Below, piece by piece: positions 43,576 to 50,607 of a stretch of 64,000 nt of DNA (its first letter is position 1; each line of letters starts with the position of its first letter). The stretch lies in NCBI RefSeq assembly GCF_030766935.1, contig NZ_JASERL010000002.1, forward strand, positions 1,201,241 through 1,265,240, in the 5' to 3' direction. The position numbers and the translations under genes were made by a program. This DNA is from Streptomyces sp. KL109B (lineage in GTDB: Bacteria; Actinomycetota; Actinomycetes; Streptomycetales; Streptomycetaceae). Under the pieces are notes generated by a model, which ran no database searches, was not told where the DNA came from, and saw only the letters and a program-made list of their open reading frames with translations.

Positions 43576-44382
43576 ATGCCCGAAGGAGACACGGTCGCGC
43601 AGACGGCAAAACGCCTGCACAACGCCCTCGCAGGCCACCCCCTCACCCGCTCCGACCTCCGCGTCCCCCGCCACGCCACCGCCGACCTCACCGGCCGCAC
43701 CGTCCTGGACGTCACCCCCCGCGGAAAACACCTCCTGACCCGCATCGAGGGCGGCCTCACCCTCCACTCGCACCTACGGATGGACGGCTCCTGGAAGGTC
43801 TACGCCCCCGGCGAGCGCTGGCGCGGCGGCCCGACCCACCAGATCCGCGCGATCCTCGCGAACGAGAAACACACGGCGGTCGGCTACCGACTCCCGGTCC
43901 TCGAACTCCTGCGCACCACCGACGAGTCCAAGGCCGTCGGCCACCTGGGCCCCGACCTCCTCGGCCCGGACTGGAACCCCGAAACGGCCCTGCGGAACCT
44001 CCTCGTCGACCCCACCCGCCCCCTCGGCGAAGCACTCCTCGACCAGCGCAACCTCGCGGGCATCGGCAACATCTACAAGTCCGAGCTCTGCTTCCTCCTG
44101 CGCGCCACCCCCTGGCTGCCCGTCGGCGAACTGCCCACCGAGACCGCCGACCGCCTCCCCCTCCTCGCGAAGAAACTGCTGGAGGCCAACCGCGACCGCC
44201 CGGCCCGCGTCACCACCGGCCGCCCCCGCCCCGACGAACGCCTCTACGTCTACGGCCGCACCCGCCGCCCCTGCCTGCGCTGCCGCACCCCCATCCGCAC
44301 GGCCGACCAGGGCGACGGCTCCCGCGAACGCCCCACCTACTGGTGCCCGCACTGCCAACGGGGCCCCTCCCCGACGCCGTAA
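43576..44382 (+). CDS. nei: Fpg/Nei-family DNA glycosylase (endonuclease VIII type)
   Basis: 268 residues. The catalytic N-terminus MPEGDTV (Pro2, Glu3) is intact, followed by GKHLLTRIEGGLTLHSHLRMDGSW, the helix-two-turn-helix region LLDQRNLAGIGNIYKSELCF, and a C-terminal zinc finger with C-L-R-C and C-P-H-C pairs. It excises oxidised bases. The PEGDTV start is the Nei2-like actinobacterial type rather than MutM (PELPEV). Confidence 0.93.
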   Translation: MPEGDTVAQTAKRLHNALAGHPLTRSDLRVPRHATADLTGRTVLDVTPRGKHLLTRIEGGLTLHSHLRMDGSWKVYAPGERWRGGPTHQIRAILANEKHTAVGYRLPVLELLRTTDESKAVGHLGPDLLGPDWNPETALRNLLVDPTRPLGEALLDQRNLAGIGNIYKSELCFLLRATPWLPVGELPTETADRLPLLAKKLLEANRDRPARVTTGRPRPDERLYVYGRTRRPCLRCRTPIRTADQGDGSRERPTYWCPHCQRGPSPTP

Positions 44383-44419
44383 CGCACCCCCACCCCTCCC
44401 CCTCACCCCCGCACAATAA

Positions 44420-44449
44420 TTGACGCCCCGTCAGAAAACCTCGTACCGT
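44420..44449 (+). promoter_or_regulatory. Probable promoter giving a leaderless dehydrogenase mRNA
   Basis: TTGACG (44420-44425), an 18-base spacer and TACCGT (44444-44449) precede the ATG at 44456 by six bases. There is no ribosome site, so transcription would begin at or near the start codon. Confidence 0.6.
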
Positions 44450-44455
44450 CCCTGC

Positions 44456-45232
44456 ATGCCTCTCAGCGCGTACGACCTCACCGGACGCACCGCATTCGTC
44501 ACCGGCGCGGCGAGCGGCATCGGCCGCGCGTCGGCGGCGCTCCTCGCACAGGCGGGAGCCACCGTCCACTGCGCCGACCTCGACCCACAGGGCCTGCACG
44601 AAACGGCGGCCCTCATCAAGGAGAACGGCGGCACGGCCCACACCCACACCGTCGACGTCTCCGACCGCACTCAGGTCGCCGAGGCCGTCGCGACCGCGAC
44701 CGCCACCTCCGGCGGCCTCGACATCATGGCCGCGATCGCCGGCATCATGCACAACAGCCCGGTCCTGGAGACCCGCGACGAGGACCTGGACCGCGTCCTC
44801 GCGATCAACTTCAAGGGCGTGCTGTACGCGTGCCAGGAGGCGGCCCGCACCATGATCGCGGCCGGCACCCGCGGCAGCATCGTCACGATGGCCTCCGGCG
44901 CCGTCGACACCGGCGGCCCCGGCCTGCTCTGCTACGGCGCGGCGAAGGCCGCCGTCGTCCAGCTCACCAAGACGCTCGCCACAGAGGTCGGCTCGCACGG
45001 CATCCGCGTCAACGCGGTGGCGCCGGGCTGGATCCGTACGCCGATGACGACCCGCCACGACGAGAGCGCCCAGGCCCACACCGAGGCCCTGATGGTACGG
45101 ATGTCACCGCTCGGCCGGGTCGGCGAGGCCGAGGACATCGCGCACGCGGTGCTGCATCTCGCCTCGGACGCCGCGTCGTTCACGACGGGCCAGATCCTCC
45201 GCCCGAACGGAGGCGTCGCCATGCCCTGGTGA
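44456..45232 (+). CDS. Short-chain dehydrogenase/reductase
   Basis: 258 residues of a classical SDR: NAD(P) motif VTGAASGIGRASA, the acidic residue after beta-2 (CADLD) suggesting NAD rather than NADP preference, NAG-equivalent AIAGIMHN, catalytic Ser in TMASGAVDT and YGAAKAAV (Tyr-x3-Lys). The substrate is unknown. Its 3' end overlaps a small gene on the opposite strand. Confidence 0.9.
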   Translation: MPLSAYDLTGRTAFVTGAASGIGRASAALLAQAGATVHCADLDPQGLHETAALIKENGGTAHTHTVDVSDRTQVAEAVATATATSGGLDIMAAIAGIMHNSPVLETRDEDLDRVLAINFKGVLYACQEAARTMIAAGTRGSIVTMASGAVDTGGPGLLCYGAAKAAVVQLTKTLATEVGSHGIRVNAVAPGWIRTPMTTRHDESAQAHTEALMVRMSPLGRVGEAEDIAHAVLHLASDAASFTTGQILRPNGGVAMPW

Positions 45233-45515
45233 CCTCGCGCCACACCCCCACCGCACCCTCGCGCCCGGCGCGCACCGCCCGCGCCCGCACCCGCCGCGCG
45301 CCATGATGGCCGGGCACCCCCGCGACGCCTGCCGCCCGCGACTTCGGCAGCGCGTGCACCGGCAGCAGGCTCAACCCCCAGCCCCCGGCGACCAGCGCCC
45401 CTTCGAACACCCCGGCGCCCGGCACGAGGACGAGCCGCAGGGCGCCCCACCACCACAGCGCCCCGCACACGACCGCCGGCGCCCACCGCAGGACCCGCCA
45501 CCCAGCCCACGCCAC
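45180..45515 (-). CDS. Small membrane protein of unknown function
   Basis: 111 residues. GTG 45515 is preceded by GGAGGTGA at seven bases, a strong site that makes me accept the gene. Two hydrophobic stretches (VLRWAPAVVCGALWWWGALRLVLVPG and FEGALVAGGWGLSLLPV) are followed by an Arg/Gly/Ala-rich tail that overlaps the end of the dehydrogenase gene; the true protein may be no more than 60 conserved residues. No family recognised. Confidence 0.55.
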   Translation of the reverse strand: MAWAGWRVLRWAPAVVCGALWWWGALRLVLVPGAGVFEGALVAGGWGLSLLPVHALPKSRAAGVAGVPGHHGARRVRARAVRAGREGAVGVWREVTRAWRRLRSGGGSGPS

Positions 45516-45581
45516 CGACCGCTCACCTCCGCCCGACGACCTTCGGGACTATCTGCCCCGCACCTCGCCCGCCAGAACCGG

Positions 45582-45609
45582 CGGGCGCCCCACCGAAGCG
45601 GGGCGCCCG
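45582..45609 (-). terminator. Hairpin terminator after dpsC
   Basis: CGGGCGCCCC (45582-45591) and GGGGCGCCCG (45600-45609) form a perfect ten-pair stem with an 8-base loop, 17 bases beyond the dpsC stop. Confidence 0.65.
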
Positions 45610-45625
45610 GCCAAGCGCGCTCGGC

Positions 45626-46099
45626 TCAGCCCCGGTTCTCCGCCTGGAACATCCAGTGATGCTTCTCCAGGTCGGCCGTGATCCCGATGAAGATGTCCTG
45701 GCTCACGGGGTCCGCCTCACCGGTCGCGTCCACTCGCGCCCGCATCCGCGCGATGACCGCGCCGAGCGCGTCCACGAGCGTCCCCACCGCGTCCGTGTCC
45801 TTCACCCAGCCGTCGGGGGCCACACCCACGCCACTGGTGTCCGCCACCGTCTTCGCACGGCCGTCCGGCGGGACACCCAGCGTCGACGCCCGCTCGGCCA
45901 CCGTGTCGGAGTGCTGCCGCGCGGTGTCCACGACCTCGTCCAGCTGCAGATGCACCGACCGGAACCGCGGACCGACCACGTTCCAGTGCACCTGCTTCGC
46001 CACCAGGGACAGGTCCACCAGGTCCACCAGGGCACCCTGTAGGGCCTCGGCCACAGTCTTCAGATCTGCATCGGGCAGCGGGCTCTTGACGACGTACAT
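45626..46099 (-). CDS. dpsC: Dps-family ferritin-like protein
   Basis: 157 residues. Dps proteins form dodecamers that store iron, quench peroxide and compact the nucleoid. The ferroxidase-site residues fall in VHWNVVGPRFRSVHLQLDEVVDTARQHSDTVAERA, and DLEKHHWMFQAEN closes the domain. ATG 46099 has GGAGG upstream. S. coelicolor encodes DpsC (SCO5756) at this position, which is the basis for the symbol. Confidence 0.88.
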   Translation of the reverse strand: MYVVKSPLPDADLKTVAEALQGALVDLVDLSLVAKQVHWNVVGPRFRSVHLQLDEVVDTARQHSDTVAERASTLGVPPDGRAKTVADTSGVGVAPDGWVKDTDAVGTLVDALGAVIARMRARVDATGEADPVSQDIFIGITADLEKHHWMFQAENRG

Positions 46100-46190
46100 A
46101 CGCCACCTCCATCTCGAAACCACCACCAACAATGGCACACGCGAACTATTCCGGACACATCGGGTCCAACTTCCGCCCACCGGCACAGCA

Positions 46191-46224
46191 GAAAGCCCCG
46201 ACCGGTCTCCCGGTCGGGGCTTTC
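46191..46224 (-). terminator. Strong terminator after clgR
   Basis: GAAAGCCCCGACCGG (46191-46205), loop TCTC, and CCGGTCGGGGCTTTC (46210-46224) form a perfect 15-pair stem, with T-rich arms in both directions. It separates clgR from dpsC. Confidence 0.9.
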
Positions 46225-46262
46225 ACAGGTTCAAGCTGGGCTCAGCGCACTGAGCGCAGGCG

Positions 46263-46643
46263 CTACGCCGCTACGACGTCCACGGCCTCCGCAGGCGCCT
46301 TGATCGTCACGCGTTCCGGTGGGACACCGGCCACGGAGACGGAATTGAGCATCGGACGTACCGGTGTGGGCACCGGCTCCGACGGGACGGCTGCTGCCGA
46401 CTCTGCCAGCTCCGCGAGGGCGAGCTCGTCGCTCACCTCGCGCATCAGCTCGGACATCCGTACGTCAAGCGCGTCGCAGATCGCGGAGAGCAGCTCGGAG
46501 GAAGCCTCCTTCTGCCCCCGCTCCACCTCGGAGAGATAGCCGAGCGAGACTCGGGCGGACGAGGAGACTTCGCGCAGAGTACGGCCCTGGCGCTGGCGCT
46601 GCCGACGCAGCACGTCACCCAGCAGGCGACGGAGCAGAATCAT
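46263..46643 (-). CDS. clgR: XRE-family regulator ClgR
   Basis: 126 residues. The helix-turn-helix is [52 protein letters not shown]. Position next to cinA-pgsA-rimO-ftsK matches ClgR of Streptomyces and mycobacteria, the activator of clp protease genes and lon. The protein ends VDVVAA; in S. lividans the two terminal alanines of ClgR direct its degradation by ClpP, so the feedback degron is retained. GGGAG precedes ATG 46643. A strong terminator follows. Confidence 0.85.
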   Translation of the reverse strand: MILLRRLLGDVLRRQRQRQGRTLREVSSSARVSLGYLSEVERGQKEASSELLSAICDALDVRMSELMREVSDELALAELAESAAAVPSEPVPTPVRPMLNSVSVAGVPPERVTIKAPAEAVDVVAA

Positions 46644-46752
46644 CGGTGGCTCCCTCCTCGGACCGCGTAGCCGCATCCTTCTCGCCCCACCGTACCGCCT
46701 CGTGCCGCGGCCGTGCGGGGAGCGATGTCGTGTTCACTCAGGGCTGCAAACA

Positions 46753-47322
46753 TCAAAACCCCCCGTTCTGTTCCGTATCCTGTGCCCGCGCTTTCCCAGT
46801 ACGTTCACCGGAATGCCCTCCGACCAGCTCTTCGACGAGCAGTCCGAGCACGCTCCGTACACTCTCCATACGGATTTCCGTCCGAACGCCGTTCAACCGC
46901 AGCCCGGCCACTTTGTGGCTACCAGCGAAATTGCCCACACCGTCGGAACGATCAGTTCCCGGTCCGACAGCGGCCACATAGACCGTCCCGACCGGCTGTC
47001 CGTCCTGCGGCTCGGGCCCCGCGACGCCGGTCGTCGCGACGCCCCAGTCCGCGCCCAGCGCGTCCCGCACCCCGGCCGCCATGGCCAGCGCGACCTCGGG
47101 GTGCACGGGCCCGTGCGCGGCGAGCAGATCCGCGTCGACGCCGAGCAGCGTGTGCTTGAGCTCGGTCGCGTACGCCGTGACGGAGCCGCGGAAGGCCTTC
47201 GAGGCCCCCGGCACCGCCACGAGCTCCGCGGCCACCAGGCCCCCGGTGAGCGACTCCGCGACGGCGAGGGTCTCGCCCCGCTCGGTCAGCAGCCGCAGCG
47301 CCTCGACAGCCTCGTACGTCAC
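46753..47322 (-). CDS. cinA: CinA C-terminal-domain protein (PncC-type NMN amidohydrolase)
   Basis: 189 residues, comprising only the CinA/PncC amidase domain: LAVAESLTGGLVAAELVAVPGASKAFRGSVTAYATELKHTLLGV and ATTGVAGPEPQDGQPVGTVYVA. PncC recycles nicotinamide mononucleotide to nicotinic acid mononucleotide. GTG 47322 overlaps the pgsA stop, so translation is coupled. It is last in the rimO-pgsA-cinA run. Confidence 0.88.
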   Translation of the reverse strand: MTYEAVEALRLLTERGETLAVAESLTGGLVAAELVAVPGASKAFRGSVTAYATELKHTLLGVDADLLAAHGPVHPEVALAMAAGVRDALGADWGVATTGVAGPEPQDGQPVGTVYVAAVGPGTDRSDGVGNFAGSHKVAGLRLNGVRTEIRMESVRSVLGLLVEELVGGHSGERTGKARAQDTEQNGGF

Positions 47323-47999
47323 TTCTCGGCAGCCCCCGCCGACGCCTGCGCCGCCGCCTTCGACTCGGCGATCCCCGCGCGGCGCAGCACGACGGCCTGC
47401 CGCACATAGTCGAGCCCGGTCAGCACGGTGAGCGCGACGGCCACGGCCATCACCCACCAGCGCAGCGTCGCGAGCGGCCCGGTCAACGCCAGGATGTACA
47501 TGCCTACGGCGGTGCCCTGCGCGAGCGTTTTCATCTTGCCGCCGCGGCTGGCCGGAATGACGCCGTACCGAATGACGATGAATCTCAGCAGCGTGATCCC
47601 GAGCTCGCGCCCGAGAATGACTCCGGTCACCCACCACGGAAGATCACCGAGCGAGGACAGACAGATCAGCGCGGCACCCATGATCGCTTTGTCGGCGATG
47701 GGGTCGGCGATCTTTCCGAAATCGGTGACCAGGTTGTACGAACGCGCCAAATGCCCGTCGAAAACATCCGTGATCATGGCAACCGCGAACGCCGCCCACG
47801 CCCAGGCCCGCCACGCCGGGTCGTACCCGCCGCCGGCCAGCATGAGCACCACGAAGCCCGGCACCAGAAGGAGCCGGATCATGGTCAGGATGTTCGCGAT
47901 GTTCCACAGGCTCGCCTGATTGACGGCCGCAGACCCCAGCTTGCCCCCGGGCGAGGGCCTGCCGGTCCCGCCCGTGGCGGACGCCGGGACTCCGGTCAT
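47319..47999 (-). CDS. pgsA: CDP-alcohol phosphatidyltransferase (phosphatidylglycerophosphate synthase)
   Basis: 226 residues. The CDP-alcohol transferase motif [24 protein letters not shown] (D-G-x2-A-R-x8-G-x3-D-x3-D) is complete, in a membrane protein with about five hydrophobic segments. It makes phosphatidylglycerol phosphate from CDP-diacylglycerol and glycerol-3-phosphate. ATG 47999 overlaps the rimO stop (ATGA). The first 25 residues are a soluble extension. Confidence 0.92.
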   Translation of the reverse strand: MTGVPASATGGTGRPSPGGKLGSAAVNQASLWNIANILTMIRLLLVPGFVVLMLAGGGYDPAWRAWAWAAFAVAMITDVFDGHLARSYNLVTDFGKIADPIADKAIMGAALICLSSLGDLPWWVTGVILGRELGITLLRFIVIRYGVIPASRGGKMKTLAQGTAVGMYILALTGPLATLRWWVMAVAVALTVLTGLDYVRQAVVLRRAGIAESKAAAQASAGAAEK

Positions 48000-49456
48000 C
48001 TGTCCGCCTCCTCAGCGATCTCCAGCGGCTCGGCCACGAGGTCGACGCCTTCGGTGCCGACCACCTTTGCCTCGACCATACGGCCGATCGTCAGACCGGC
48101 GCCGCTCGTGAGGCGCACCTGCCCGTCGGTCTCGGGCGCCTGGTGCGCGCCGCGGCCGACGACGCCGTCCTCCTCGTCGACGGACTCGACGAGCACCCGC
48201 ACGGTCTCGCCCACGCGCTCCTCGGCCCGCTGCGACACCAGCTGCTCGGCGAGCCGGGACAGCCGCGCGAGGCGCTGCGCGACGACGTCCTCGTCGAGCT
48301 TGTCCTCGTACGTCGCCGCTTCCGTGCCCTCCTCGTCGGAGTAGCCGAACACACCGATGGCGTCGAGCCGCGCGCCGTTCAGGAAGCGCTCCAGCTCCGC
48401 GTAGTCGGCCTCGGACTCACCGGGGAAGCCCACGATGAAGTTCGACCGGACACCGGCCTGCGGCGCCTTGGTCCGAATGGTGTCGAGCAGCTCCAGGAAG
48501 CGGTCGGTGTCACCGAAGCGCCGCATCGCGCGCAGCACGCCGGGCGCGGAGTGCTGGAAGGAGAGGTCGAAGTACGGGGCGACCTTCTCGGTGCCCGTCA
48601 GTACGTCGATCAGGCCGGGCCGCATCTCGGCGGGCTGCAGGTAGCTGACGCGGACGCGCTCGATCCCGTCGACCCCGGCCAGCTCGGGCAGCAGCGACTC
48701 CAAGAGCCGGATGTCGCCGAGGTCCTTGCCGTAGGACGTGTTGTTCTCGGAGACCAGCATGATCTCCTTGACGCCCTGCTCAGCGAGCCAGCGCGTCTCG
48801 TTCAGTACGTCGCTGGGGCGGCGCGAGATGAAGGAGCCGCGGAACGACGGGATGGCGCAGAACGAGCAGCGCCGGTCGCACCCGGAGGCCAGCTTCACGG
48901 ACGCCACGGGGTTGCCGTCGAGCCGGCGGCGCAGCGGCGCGCGCGGGCCGGAAGCGGGCGCGAGGCCCTCGGGAAGGTCCGCCGGAGCGTGCCCCGGCAG
49001 CGCGATCCCGGCGCCGGCCTCCTGGCGCTCGGCCGGGCTGATCGGCAGCAGCTTGCGGCGGTCGCGCGGGGCGTGCGCCTCCACGTTGCCCCCGGACAGG
49101 ATCGTCTGGAGGCGGCCGGAGATGTCCTCGTAGTCGTCGAAACCGAGTACGCCGTCGGCCTCGGGCAGCGCCTCGGCAAGGTCCTTGCCGTAGCGCTCGG
49201 CCATGCATCCGACGGCGACCACCGCCTGCGTTCTGCCATGGCCCTTGAGGTCATTGGCTTCCAGGAGGGCGTCGACGGAGTCCTTCTTCGCGGCCTCCAC
49301 GAAGCCACAGGTGTTCACGACGGCGACATCGGCTGCGTCGGCGTCCTCGACGAGCTCCCAGCCGTCCGCCTCCAAGCGGCCTGCGAGCTCCTCCGAGTCC
49401 ACCTCGTTACGGGCGCAGCCAAGGGTGACAAGTGCGACGGTACGGCGTTCGGGCAT
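47996..49456 (-). CDS. rimO: Ribosomal protein S12 methylthiotransferase RimO
   Basis: 486 residues. Radical-SAM methylthiotransferase acting on an Asp of ribosomal protein S12. UPF0004 cysteines occur in [21 protein letters not shown] and VGCMAERYG; the radical-SAM motif is [17 protein letters not shown]; the TRAM domain is at the C-terminus ([16 protein letters not shown]). The residues [10 protein letters not shown] distinguish it from MiaB. An Ala/Pro/Gly-rich insert of about 30 residues precedes the SAM motif, as in other Streptomyces. ATG 49456 chosen ([13 protein letters not shown]). Confidence 0.93.
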   Translation of the reverse strand: MPERRTVALVTLGCARNEVDSEELAGRLEADGWELVEDADAADVAVVNTCGFVEAAKKDSVDALLEANDLKGHGRTQAVVAVGCMAERYGKDLAEALPEADGVLGFDDYEDISGRLQTILSGGNVEAHAPRDRRKLLPISPAERQEAGAGIALPGHAPADLPEGLAPASGPRAPLRRRLDGNPVASVKLASGCDRRCSFCAIPSFRGSFISRRPSDVLNETRWLAEQGVKEIMLVSENNTSYGKDLGDIRLLESLLPELAGVDGIERVRVSYLQPAEMRPGLIDVLTGTEKVAPYFDLSFQHSAPGVLRAMRRFGDTDRFLELLDTIRTKAPQAGVRSNFIVGFPGESEADYAELERFLNGARLDAIGVFGYSDEEGTEAATYEDKLDEDVVAQRLARLSRLAEQLVSQRAEERVGETVRVLVESVDEEDGVVGRGAHQAPETDGQVRLTSGAGLTIGRMVEAKVVGTEGVDLVAEPLEIAEEADR

Positions 49457-49532
49457 GGAATCAAGACTACTTCGTCCCACTGACAGCCCTAGCCGCGAGG
49501 GGTTACCGCAAGATCGCCCGCCTCAGCAGGCC

Positions 49533-50387
49533 TCAGCCGACCTCCGGGTCACCCTTCGTGTACGACAGCCGCTCGACCTGGCCCGCCTTGAACTCGTCCT
49601 CGATCTGCTTGCCGTTCACGAACAGCTTGATGTTGCCCGCGTCACCGAGAACGAGGTCGATCTTCTGGTTGTCCTGGAAGGTCTTCGTCTGGCCGTTCTG
49701 CAGCAGCCCGTCGAACATGATCCGGCCGTTGTGGTCCTTGGCGGAGATCCAGCTGCGCCCGTCCGCCGCGCTGACCTTGACCGTGACCTTGTCCGCGGGG
49801 GCAGCGGCGATCGCGCTGTCGCTCGGCTCCGGCTTCGGATCGGTCGGCTTCTTGGTGCTGGGGCTCGGCTTCGGACTGTTCGGCTTGCTGGTCGCCGGGG
49901 TGGAGCCTTCGGCGGCCTGCTGCTGGCCGCCGTCGCTGTCGCCGCCGCTGAAGGCGGTGTAGCCGACGAAGGCGACGACCGCGACGATCGCCGCGACCAT
50001 GGCGGCCGTCCAGTTGGGCCTGCGCGGCTCGGAGCGGATCCGCTCGGCCTCGAACAGCGGCGTGGCCGGCGTCGGCGCGGTGCTTCCGCCGTGCTCGTCG
50101 CCGAACTGCGCGAGCAGCGGTCCGGGGTCGAGGCCCACGGCACGCGCGAGCGTGCGGATGTGGCCTCGTGCGTAGACGTCACCGCCGCAGCGCGAGAAGT
50201 CGTCCTGCTCGATGGCGTGCACGATCGGGATGCGCACCCGGGTCGACTGGCTGACCTCGTCGACGGTCAGACCCGCGTCGATGCGTGCCTGCTGGAGGAC
50301 ACGACCGATCGACGGCCGGTCGTCGTCCGCGTGCTGGTTGCGGTCTTCCGAAGGGCGGTCGTCTTCAGGGGAGTTGCCGATGGACAC
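49533..50387 (-). CDS. RodZ-like membrane helix-turn-helix protein
   Basis: 284 residues. An N-terminal HTH_25 domain (IGRVLQQARIDAGLTVDEVSQSTRVRIPIVHAIEQDDFSRCGGDVYARGHIRTLARAVGL), a single membrane helix (AAMVAAIVAVVAFVGYTAF), a Ser/Pro/Lys linker and an extracytoplasmic DUF4115 beta domain (VTVKVSAADGRSWISAKDHNG). This is the RodZ architecture. In Streptomyces, which grows at tips, the role is not the rod-width role known in E. coli. GTG 50387 is preferred (AAAGG upstream); 50414 is an alternative. Confidence 0.85.
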   Translation of the reverse strand: MSIGNSPEDDRPSEDRNQHADDDRPSIGRVLQQARIDAGLTVDEVSQSTRVRIPIVHAIEQDDFSRCGGDVYARGHIRTLARAVGLDPGPLLAQFGDEHGGSTAPTPATPLFEAERIRSEPRRPNWTAAMVAAIVAVVAFVGYTAFSGGDSDGGQQQAAEGSTPATSKPNSPKPSPSTKKPTDPKPEPSDSAIAAAPADKVTVKVSAADGRSWISAKDHNGRIMFDGLLQNGQTKTFQDNQKIDLVLGDAGNIKLFVNGKQIEDEFKAGQVERLSYTKGDPEVG

Positions 50388-50607
50388 GGGGGCGCCTTTC
50401 GAGCGTGTAGCCACCTGCTGGAGGTTCAGTGTAGGGGGGGTGTGAATGGGTGAGGCAACCGGGCGGTCGGACTTTGTACGCCATCAGAATGGCCCACCAT
50501 CCTGACGCCGACGTACCTGGCTGCCTCCCTCCTCAACTTGACGTAGCCGACGGGGAAACGGTTGCTCCGGTGCCCTTACGGGTGACGTCGGTTCGAGGGG
50601 GTTCTTC

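Noticed and set aside
41104..43773. 889-codon open frame antisense to lhr
   Set aside because: Open only because of G/C bias at third positions; Gly/Val/Ala/Arg-rich translation, no motifs, and the opposite strand encodes an intact helicase.
50460..50607. Possible riboswitch between the RodZ-like gene and ftsK
   Set aside because: Some G/C-rich pairing is possible, but no known riboswitch core motif is visible and the region is downstream of ftsK.
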